Positions 57,858 to 64,000 of a DNA stretch of 64,000 bases are shown here, one piece after another. Location: assembly GCF_900100975.1 (NCBI RefSeq), contig NZ_FNFX01000005.1, positions 124,001-188,000 on the forward strand, read 5' to 3'. The translations under genes and the position numbers were made by a program. Each line of letters opens with the position of its first letter. The first letter of the stretch is position 1. Below the pieces are notes generated by a model. The model was not told the DNA's origin. It ran no database searches and worked only from the letters and a program-made list of their open reading frames with translations. The DNA is from Methylophilus rhizosphaerae (lineage in GTDB: Bacteria; Pseudomonadota; Gammaproteobacteria; Burkholderiales; Methylophilaceae).

Positions 57858-57886
57858 ATTATAGGTTGTTTACCTGTTCACGTGAA
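57858..57886 (-). promoter_or_regulatory. Candidate promoter of the bio operon
   Basis: On the minus strand TTCACG (57886-57881) and TATAAT (57863-57858) are 17 bases apart, just upstream of bioB. An AGGTAAACAA stretch in the spacer resembles one half of a BirA operator, but the second half is not clear. Confidence 0.55.
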
Positions 57887-58649
57887 AAAATTTTACAACA
57901 GATTAAAATTTAATCACTCGAATCCATTGCCATGGTTGCGGCACTGGCTGACCATGAACGCGCCCTGCTGTTTGTGCAACGCCCCTGCCACCCGCCATAC
58001 ACGTTCCATCACGCAAGGGCCGCTCTGTACGGCTTGTGCAACTGCCCTGCCCTGGTACGCATCGCCACGCTGCCCGCAATGCGCACTCCCCACCTTGCAT
58101 CACGCCACTTGCGGCATCTGCCTGCAACATCCACCAGCGTTTGATCGCACGCTGGCAATTTTCCGTTATGCCTATCCGCTGGACCATCTGCTGCATCAGT
58201 TCAAGTATCATCAGCACCTGGCCATAGGAAAATGGCTGGCGGAATCCATGCTGTCATCGCTGCCACCACAACTCACGCAGATGCGGCCGGATATCCTGCT
58301 CGCCATGCCCATGCATGCCCATCGCCTGCGGCAGCGCGGGTTTAATCATGCGCTGGAACTGGCAAGGCACTTGCAGCAAACGCTGGGCATTCCGCTGGAT
58401 ATTGACGGCTGCACCCGCATCGTGGATACACCCTCCCAAACAGGGATGGATATGAAAACCAGGATTCGCAATTTGCGCGGTGCGTTTGCCTCCCCCACAC
58501 AGTGGCAAGGAAAACATGTCATGGTAGTCGATGATGTGATGACGACAGGTGCCAGCATGCACGCCGTCAGCCAAGTGCTGAAACAGGCGGGCGCTGGCCG
58601 CGTGACGGCACTGGTATTTGCCAGGACGTTAAAAGATACAGAGGATTGA
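57882..58649 (+). CDS. ComF-family phosphoribosyltransferase-like protein
   Basis: A 255-residue protein. An N-terminal zinc-like part has cysteines in CCLCNAPATRH and CPQCALPTLHHATCGIC, and the C-terminal phosphoribosyltransferase domain ends with VMVVDDVMTTGASMHAV. Homologues (ComF, GntX) act in DNA uptake during competence; their reaction is unsettled. The start is GTG 57882; ATG 57954 just before the cysteine part is equally plausible. It is divergent from bioB, a known neighbour in betaproteobacteria, and converges with the MSHA genes. Confidence 0.88.
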   Translation: MKKFYNRLKFNHSNPLPWLRHWLTMNAPCCLCNAPATRHTRSITQGPLCTACATALPWYASPRCPQCALPTLHHATCGICLQHPPAFDRTLAIFRYAYPLDHLLHQFKYHQHLAIGKWLAESMLSSLPPQLTQMRPDILLAMPMHAHRLRQRGFNHALELARHLQQTLGIPLDIDGCTRIVDTPSQTGMDMKTRIRNLRGAFASPTQWQGKHVMVVDDVMTTGASMHAVSQVLKQAGAGRVTALVFARTLKDTED

Positions 58650-58692
58650 AACCAGGGAAGAACCAGGTCGCCGGGAAGTACTGGCGTTGATT

Positions 58693-59916
58693 TTACTCGT
58701 TGCGTGATTGCGGTGTACCACCCAACTGGCGGATACGCTGGCTGACAAACTCGGCCATACGCTCACTCAACGCCAGGCTCTGAACCAGTTGCAATTGCTG
58801 CAACGCCTGCGCATTCTGCCCGCTGGCCTGTAAGGAAAGCGCATAAGCCACCATGGTTTGTGCCTGGCCGGGGCGTAAAGTGATTGCCCGCTCAAAATAC
58901 GGCAGTGCTGCCTGGTACTGGCCCAGTTGCTGGCTGGCCATAGCCAGCATCCACTGGCTTTCCGCATCTTGCATCAACGCGTTTGCGACGGGTTTCAATG
59001 TGGCCAGTACGGCCTCCGGCTGGCCATGCGACAACTGCCATTTGGCCAGTGACCTGGCAAGCTCCACCTGTTCCGGGTAACGTTTGATCCCCGTTTGCAA
59101 CACGGAAACCGCTTCCGCGTCCTGTTTTCCCTCAAACAGATAGGCAGCCAGCAACTGGCGCGCATTCTCAGAAGACGGAGACAGTTCCAGTGCCTGGCGC
59201 AATGTAGACAATGCTTCGTTCATGCGCCCCTTCTGCTCATGGTCAACCGCCCGTTGAATCAGCACATTGGCTTCCTGGTCCGGGCGTAACTGCTTGTTGA
59301 CAACACCTCTGGCTTCGGGCGCGGAAGATGCAACATTTTCTTTGTTTTTCACCAGCGCAGTCGCGTCTGCCGGCGGTTCAATGACAGATAGCACCGTCGC
59401 CGGATTACCGCCTTCGGCAGGCTTGATGGAAAACTCCCCTTCAACCTGGGGCAAGGTCGCTGCTTTGGCCGAAGGGCGGCGTGTCGCAGGTTCAGGCGCG
59501 ATCTTATCCTGTTGTTTGCCGGCAGGTTCGGCGCGCGTATTCTGCCACTCGCTAAACAAGGTGCGGGTCAGTTGTGGCTGGGCATCCAATGGTTGATGCC
59601 CGAGCGTAGCCGGCGGCGGGATTTCTACTGTGGGCGGTAATGCTTTCACTGGCGCAGGCACTGTGCGGGCCACGGGCTGATGCGTTGGCGTGGCAGGTTT
59701 TCCGGAAAGATAAACAGACCATTCAGGCCAGTCAGACTTGATCCAGAGTGCCAGCCCCAGTATCAGCATGCCCCACAATAGAGGCTTCAACCAGCTAGAG
59801 GAAGCGGATTCAGGATGGTACAAGACCGGCTTAACCTGTGCGCCGGCCCAGCCATCGGCAGCGCTACCGCCCTGGCGTGCTTCCACATCCTTCAATACCT
59901 GGTTAATCAAACTCAC
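58693..59916 (-). CDS. mshN: MSHA biogenesis protein MshN-like (TPR protein)
   Basis: About 407 residues from GTG 59916 (SLINQVLKDVEARQGG), with GGGGGAACAGC upstream. One membrane helix (about 43-60, LKPLLWGMLILGLALWIK) is followed by a Pro-rich periplasmic region and, in the last 200 residues, TPR repeats (NEALSTLRQALELSPSSENARQLLAAYLFEGKQ, described). Such proteins are MshN-type structural partners of the MSHA pilus. It is the last gene of the cluster here; mshE, mshG and pilin genes do not follow. Confidence 0.85.
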   Translation of the reverse strand: MSLINQVLKDVEARQGGSAADGWAGAQVKPVLYHPESASSSWLKPLLWGMLILGLALWIKSDWPEWSVYLSGKPATPTHQPVARTVPAPVKALPPTVEIPPPATLGHQPLDAQPQLTRTLFSEWQNTRAEPAGKQQDKIAPEPATRRPSAKAATLPQVEGEFSIKPAEGGNPATVLSVIEPPADATALVKNKENVASSAPEARGVVNKQLRPDQEANVLIQRAVDHEQKGRMNEALSTLRQALELSPSSENARQLLAAYLFEGKQDAEAVSVLQTGIKRYPEQVELARSLAKWQLSHGQPEAVLATLKPVANALMQDAESQWMLAMASQQLGQYQAALPYFERAITLRPGQAQTMVAYALSLQASGQNAQALQQLQLVQSLALSERMAEFVSQRIRQLGGTPQSRNE

Positions 59917-59933
59917 GCTGTTCCCCCATGCTT

Positions 59934-60824
59934 CTAGCGGCCAAATCCTGCCAACGCACCATGCAGCGTCAACCACCATTTAAATCCATGCCCCAGCCAG
60001 CGGTGCTGTGCCTTCACACTGGCCTGTGTATCCAGAATCGCTGCTTTGACATCCTCCATAGACACGCCCTGCTGCCCTCGGCCAAAAGCGGACAATAGTG
60101 ATTTATGCGCCAGGATATTCAGCAACCGGGGAATCCCGTTCGCATAGCGATAGAGCAGGCGCATGCTGGCAGGCGTGAAAATCATGCCGCCCTGGTAGCC
60201 GGCCACGTGCATGCGATGGTTCAGGTAAAACCCCAACTCGGACCACTGCAACCCCTTCAACTGGTACTCAAAACTGATGCGCTGGCGCAACTGGCGGATG
60301 GAAGGATGATTGATGCGCTCTTCCAGTTCGGGCTGGCCGAAAATCACCACCTGGATCAATTTTCGCTTTTCAGTTTCCAGGTTGCTGAGCAAACGCAAGG
60401 CTTCCAGCGTCTCCAGCGGCATGGCCTGCACTTCGTCCAGGCAGACCACCACGTGCTGACCTTCCTCAGCATAGGTAAGCAGTTTGCGATGCAAGGCATC
60501 GATCATATCGTGATGCGTAAAATCCGGTTTGAACGCCACGCCAAACTCGGTGGCCAGTGTCATCAGCAACGCATGCGGATCAAGATAGGGATTGGGAATA
60601 AACGCCACTTTGCAGCCAGGCTCCAGTGCCTTCAGCAACCGGCGGCACAACAGGGTTTTACCGGTGCCGACTTCGCCGGTAATCTTGACAAAGCCTTCTC
60701 CTGACCGAATCGCAACCAGCAGTGTATTCAGTGCTTCCTGCAAACTGCGTGTTGCATAATAAAAGCTGGTATCCGGCGTAATGGTGAAGGGATACTCTTT
60801 CAGGCCAAAGTGCTGCAAATACAT
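59934..60824 (-). CDS. mshM: MSHA biogenesis ATPase MshM (ExeA-like)
   Basis: A 296-residue AAA-type protein. The Walker A GEVGTGKTLLCRRLLKAL (about 50-67) and Walker B VVVCLDEVQAM (about 124-134) are clear, and the start MYLQHFGLKEYPFTITPD is the ExeA/MshM signature. It supports assembly of the pilus system, probably in or near the inner membrane. It lies eight bases after mshL and 17 bases before mshN. Confidence 0.9.
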   Translation of the reverse strand: MYLQHFGLKEYPFTITPDTSFYYATRSLQEALNTLLVAIRSGEGFVKITGEVGTGKTLLCRRLLKALEPGCKVAFIPNPYLDPHALLMTLATEFGVAFKPDFTHHDMIDALHRKLLTYAEEGQHVVVCLDEVQAMPLETLEALRLLSNLETEKRKLIQVVIFGQPELEERINHPSIRQLRQRISFEYQLKGLQWSELGFYLNHRMHVAGYQGGMIFTPASMRLLYRYANGIPRLLNILAHKSLLSAFGRGQQGVSMEDVKAAILDTQASVKAQHRWLGHGFKWWLTLHGALAGFGR

Positions 60825-60832
60825 GCCAGCTC

Positions 60833-62587
60833 CTAGAAGTTATCTTCCTTCAGTTTTTCTATGCGCTCCTGGCTATCCAGCATATCCTGCGCCCAGTTAT
60901 CGCCACTGCGTACTACGGTTGATTTCAGCAGGATCACCAGTTCCTTTTTCTTACTGATTTCATCTTTCTGGCGGAACAAATTCCCCAGGAACTTTACATC
61001 GCCCAGGCCAGGCACCTTGGTGCGCTCATTACTGACCTCTTCCGACATCAGGCCGCCAATCGCAATCACGCTACCGTCCCTGGTACGTACAATGCTGTCG
61101 GTTTCGTTAATGTTGGAAGACGCAGTAGGAATGGTATACGTTCCGCCATTGGCGCTAGACAGGGTCACCGTCCTGTTGACCTGTGTCACCTCACTGACGA
61201 AGGGGTGGACATGCAGGATAATGTTGTCATTTTTATCAATCTGCGGCGTCACATCCAGGGAAATCCCCGAGAAATAGGGCTGCAACTGGATATCCGGCGT
61301 CACAATTGCCCCGCCCGTGGTAGTGGTTACGTTGGTTTTTACGTTAGTCACGTAAAAAGCATCATTACCGACTTTAAGGACCGCTTTCTGGTTATTGATC
61401 GTCGCAATCCTGGGGCTGGAAAGCACTTCCACATTGCCTTGCGTTTCCAGGAAATTCAGTAGTGCCGAGAAATTGCCTCCCTGCACCGCAATTGCAAATG
61501 CCGAGCCACCCAGTGAGATCGGGGAACTATTGTCCAGGAAACCGGGCGCGGAACTGGAAATCGTACCGTTCGTGATAGGGCCTGTCGTCCCCAGTGAAGT
61601 ATTGCCGTTGACATTACCAAAGGTCACATCCCGTGCGCCTTTTCTCAAAAAGGACCAGTTGATCCCTGCCTGCGATTCCCTGTTCAACTCCACTTTCAGA
61701 ATTTTTGCTTCCAGGATCACCTGGCGATCCACGGTCACCTGCATCAGGCTTAAAAACCTTTCAACCTGGCGGATTTCTTTAGGCATGGCTTTCACCATAA
61801 TCAACCCCGACTGGGCGTTAATCACCACTTTACGTCCGTTCTCCTCGCCGATCAGGCCACTCAGGGAGCCGGCAATTTCATCCCAGAAATCATTATTGGT
61901 ACGCATACTCACATCTGAGGCATACACTTGCAGGTTGGATGCACCCGAGGTGCCCGCCGTGCCAGTGCCCGTTGCCGCGCCCGTACCAGTCATGGCCGCA
62001 GCCTGGCCTGCAACGCCCGCCGCACCACCGGCACCCGAACCACTGGCCGTACCGGAGGTCACGCGTGTCGCGGAAGTACCCCGGCGCGCGCCGGTAATGT
62101 AGTTCACCTGAAACACCCGTGTCTGCAAGGTTTGCGGCTCGACAAAAATCTGTTTGCCATTCATTTTGTATTCATAGCCGTACAAATCACGCAAGGCATT
62201 GAGCGCCTCAAACAGCGTCACATCCTTCAAATTAATGGAAATATCGCCTTTCAGTTCTGAGCTCAGTGCAATGCTGTAGGGGCTGCCAGACACAATGCCC
62301 ATCAATACCTGTGCCGCAGGGGCTTTGTTTACCACCAGGTCGAACCTTGGTTCTACACGTTTGGCCAGTGATTTTGGTGGCTCAATTTTCAGCGGCTCGA
62401 ATAGCTCTTCGGTGATTTCCTTGGGTGGTGGCATGGTCTGCCCTTTTGCCTGGGCGGCGGCTTTTGCCAACTCATCCTGCATTTTAGGATTAATGGATAC
62501 ATTGCTTGGCGCAAACGGATTGCTTGTACATCCCGCCAATCCGGCACTGATGATGATCCAACCCAACGTATTCACAAAAGTTTTCAT
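60833..62587 (-). CDS. mshL: MSHA pilus secretin MshL
   Basis: About 584 residues from ATG 62587. A lipobox lies in the signal (ISAGLAGC, Cys about 20), then the N0/STN part (SISLKDVTLFEALNALRDLYGYEYK-like), N1 and the C-terminal secretin domain, with VPGLGDVKFLGNLFRQK and a C-terminal LVILLKSTVV. The ring of subunits forms the outer-membrane exit for the MSHA pilus. An Ala/Gly/Thr-rich insertion of about 40 residues (from about 183) follows the N0 domain, with GTASGSGAGGAAG. The frame is open to 62629. Confidence 0.92.
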   Translation of the reverse strand: MKTFVNTLGWIIISAGLAGCTSNPFAPSNVSINPKMQDELAKAAAQAKGQTMPPPKEITEELFEPLKIEPPKSLAKRVEPRFDLVVNKAPAAQVLMGIVSGSPYSIALSSELKGDISINLKDVTLFEALNALRDLYGYEYKMNGKQIFVEPQTLQTRVFQVNYITGARRGTSATRVTSGTASGSGAGGAAGVAGQAAAMTGTGAATGTGTAGTSGASNLQVYASDVSMRTNNDFWDEIAGSLSGLIGEENGRKVVINAQSGLIMVKAMPKEIRQVERFLSLMQVTVDRQVILEAKILKVELNRESQAGINWSFLRKGARDVTFGNVNGNTSLGTTGPITNGTISSSAPGFLDNSSPISLGGSAFAIAVQGGNFSALLNFLETQGNVEVLSSPRIATINNQKAVLKVGNDAFYVTNVKTNVTTTTGGAIVTPDIQLQPYFSGISLDVTPQIDKNDNIILHVHPFVSEVTQVNRTVTLSSANGGTYTIPTASSNINETDSIVRTRDGSVIAIGGLMSEEVSNERTKVPGLGDVKFLGNLFRQKDEISKKKELVILLKSTVVRSGDNWAQDMLDSQERIEKLKEDNF

Positions 62588-62652
62588 AACAGTCTCTCTA
62601 TTTGTTTTAATCTTGAGGCCGCACACCACACAGCCTGCAAGTATTGCTTACC

Positions 62653-63054
62653 TTATTTCTTTGCTTTGCCAGCAGGCCTGGCCGTTTTCATTTTCGTTTT
62701 TGTCGTTGTCTTGACTGGCGGCTTAGGCTCCACGAGATAACTGGATAACCCCAGGCCAACAACTTTCTTTTCGCCTGCCTTGCTGACAAATACCGCTTGC
62801 TGGTTCTTAATCGAGGCCAGCCTGAATCCGCTGTAACTCTCCCCGACCTGTACCATCTGGCCGTTCACCACGGCAAATCCGCCTTGGCCATTCTGCTGGA
62901 TAGCGCTCAGCTCCCACGGTTTTTCCGCTTGTGCTTGCGCATTGGGTAAATACTCCATCACAGCGGCCGGTGGTTTGGTTGGGTCTACCATCCCGGCAAA
63001 CACATTGGCCTGTGCCAGCCATCCTATCAACAGGGCTTTCATCAATATGCGCAT
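62653..63054 (-). CDS. mshK: MSHA biogenesis protein MshK-like
   Basis: A 133-residue protein with a signal peptide (MRILMKALLIGWLAQANVFA) and the mature start GMVDPTKPP, typical of PilP/MshK-like pilus proteins. The rest is a small beta domain (VVNGQMVQVGESYSG) and a Lys/Thr-rich tail. It is a predicted periplasmic partner of the secretin. Its ATG is one base after the mshJ stop; 66 bases separate it from mshL. Confidence 0.8.
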   Translation of the reverse strand: MRILMKALLIGWLAQANVFAGMVDPTKPPAAVMEYLPNAQAQAEKPWELSAIQQNGQGGFAVVNGQMVQVGESYSGFRLASIKNQQAVFVSKAGEKKVVGLGLSSYLVEPKPPVKTTTKTKMKTARPAGKAKK

Positions 63055-63055
63055 G

Positions 63056-63781
63056 CTAGATCCCCAACCATGCATTTTCGCCACTCAGGGTATACACCTG
63101 AACGGTCAACTCGCTGTCCGGGTATTCGGCTTTCAGCTCTGCGTTTTCCCAGGCAACACGCTGGCCTATCGCTTTCAATGACTGTGCATAATCCATCAAT
63201 GCGAAGTATTTGCCTTTCAGTTTGACTTTGACTGCATGCTGGTAAACATGCGGCACGTTCTGCCAGGCATCCGTCGCTGCAGCGTCTGTATTTCCGGCTG
63301 GAGCTGGTGCGGTTTGCGCCTGAATCAGTTTTCTTTGCTTCTCGATAAAATCAGCCACAGGTAAAGACTGCATTTCCATCACTTGTACATCACTATGTTG
63401 CTGCAACAGTTTTTTCAGCAATAACACCATTTCCTGCGGTGGCACCATATAAGCCGAAATGCTGACCAGGTCAGCACCCTGGCTGGCGATTTTCTGGTTT
63501 ACTTCATCAATCTCGCGCTGAAACCCATTGGTCGCCGGTTGCGGAGCGGCCTGGCTGGCCAGCGTTGTCATTTGCTCGGTCATCGCTGCGGTATCGTTCT
63601 GCAACTTGACGATTTCCTGTTGCGTATTGGCGAGCTGTACGCGTTGCGGTTCCAGCAAAAAAGTATCCATCAAGCCGACCACGGCAAACAGGCCAGCGCC
63701 GAAAATCATCCAGCGCTCCCGCTTCGAGAGCGCCAACCATTTGCCGTTCAGGATGTGTAACTGTTCAAATCGCATCAGCAT
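63056..63781 (-). CDS. mshJ: MSHA biogenesis protein MshJ-like
   Basis: A 241-residue protein with one membrane helix near the start (WMIFGAGLFAVVGLMDTFL, about 24-42), a coiled-coil periplasmic stretch and a GspM/PilO-like C-terminal domain (ALMDYAQSLKAIGQRVAWEN). It is the inner-membrane platform member between MshI and MshK. The start could be ATG 63781 or 63775. Confidence 0.82.
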   Translation of the reverse strand: MLMRFEQLHILNGKWLALSKRERWMIFGAGLFAVVGLMDTFLLEPQRVQLANTQQEIVKLQNDTAAMTEQMTTLASQAAPQPATNGFQREIDEVNQKIASQGADLVSISAYMVPPQEMVLLLKKLLQQHSDVQVMEMQSLPVADFIEKQRKLIQAQTAPAPAGNTDAAATDAWQNVPHVYQHAVKVKLKGKYFALMDYAQSLKAIGQRVAWENAELKAEYPDSELTVQVYTLSGENAWLGI

Positions 63782-63807
63782 TATGCTTTCTATTGTTTCC
63801 TTGCCCG

Positions 63808-63999
63808 TTATGGTGACTTCGCCTTGGGCTGTTGCACCGTTTGACGTACAAAATCATCCCAGCTGACTGTATTCCCCAGTTTATTTTTATCGCTGGCTTC
63901 CCGGCCTTTGACATCAAAAGCGTAGACTTTCAAATCATCCGCTACCGTAGAGGTGGATGTCGGCGCGCTTGCAGGCGCAGGAACCGGCGCAGGCGTTGC
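63808..63999 (-). CDS. MSHA biogenesis protein, MshI/PilN-like C-terminal part (truncated by window edge)
   Basis: The frame enters from beyond base 64000 and ends at TAA 63810-63808. It gives about 63 residues: a Pro/Ala-rich stretch (PAPVPAPASAPTSTS), then ADDLKVYAFDVKGREASDK, and a basic end QQPKAKSP. A gene directly before mshJ in MSHA clusters is MshI2, a PilN-like protein. The match is by position more than by sequence. Confidence 0.55.
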   Translation of the reverse strand, partial: ATPAPVPAPASAPTSTSTVADDLKVYAFDVKGREASDKNKLGNTVSWDDFVRQTVQQPKAKSP

Positions 64000-64000
64000 A

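Noticed and set aside
1-64000. tRNA genes, rRNA, insertion sequences, prophage, CRISPR arrays
   Set aside because: I looked for cloverleaf-type stretches, transposase or integrase proteins, terminal repeats and regularly spaced repeats and saw none. A scan with dedicated tools could still find short elements.

Overview
The window is a 64 kb piece of chromosome from a gammaproteobacterium-like/betaproteobacterial lineage, most likely an obligate or facultative methylotroph of the family Methylophilaceae (Methylophilus/Methylovorus/Methylotenera type). This is inferred from gene content and protein style, not from a database search. Pointers are an MxaD-like SRPBCC protein next to a YVTN beta-propeller protein, a proton-pumping pyrophosphatase beside a soluble one, FolE2 in place of FolE, a beta-type BamC, stand-alone RnfB beside Nth, and an MSHA-type pilus cluster. 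I found no tRNA, rRNA, insertion sequence, integrase, phage gene or CRISPR array. Apart from the metal-efflux and bufferin loci it reads as stable core genome.

Layout. 1-5.5 kb: end of secD, secF, a CNNM/CorC protein, clpS-clpA. 5.5-12 kb: a heavy-metal RND efflux operon (small exported protein, CzcC-, CzcB- and CzcA-like proteins, then a PII-like protein) behind a sigma70-like promoter whose -10 box lies inside an 8-bp inverted repeat. 12-15 kb (minus strand): dapA-bamC-metallohydrolase. 15.2-17.2 kb: rnfB, nth, a DUF1841 gene. 17.3-19.2 kb: a three-gene bufferin-type RiPP operon (Cys-rich precursor, DUF692/MNIO enzyme, DUF2063 partner), then a MarR regulator. 20-24.5 kb: DUF1289, secA, an M23 peptidase and a DciA-like gene. 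24.6-33.4 kb: hppA, ppa, DUF1232, purC, a PAS-GGDEF diguanylate cyclase, pgk, gap, msrA, rppH. 33.7-35.4 kb: periplasmic beta-propeller and MxaD-like protein. 35.7-36.6 kb: two short type IV pilins behind a sigma54 promoter. 36.7-41.3 kb: esterase, then xseB-ispA-dxs-folE2. 41.3-45.7 kb: MFS transporter, aroC, corA, a ParA-like protein with an altered P-loop. 45.7-46.1 kb: a non-coding gap with a candidate small RNA. 46.1-50 kb: grpE-dnaK-dnaJ behind a sigma32 promoter. 50-52.2 kb: divergent LPS-core glycosyltransferases. 52.2-57.9 kb: bioBFHCD with a rhomboid protease as apparent last gene. 57.9-64 kb: comF and the mshI(partial)-J-K-L-M-N part of an MSHA pilus operon.

How the genes work together. 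Envelope and export functions dominate: SecDF/SecA, BamC, LPS core enzymes, MSHA machinery and two pilins. Two independent metal-handling systems lie 5 kb apart: an RND pump with a PII-like protein, and a bufferin operon expected to make a copper-chelating peptide. Protein quality control is represented by ClpSA and the complete GrpE-DnaK-DnaJ set. The most interesting places for follow-up are the bufferin operon, the candidate C-rich small RNA at about 45.8-45.9 kb, the operator-like structure and PII-like protein of the efflux operon, the sigma54-controlled pilin pair, and the ParA-like protein lacking the P-loop lysine.
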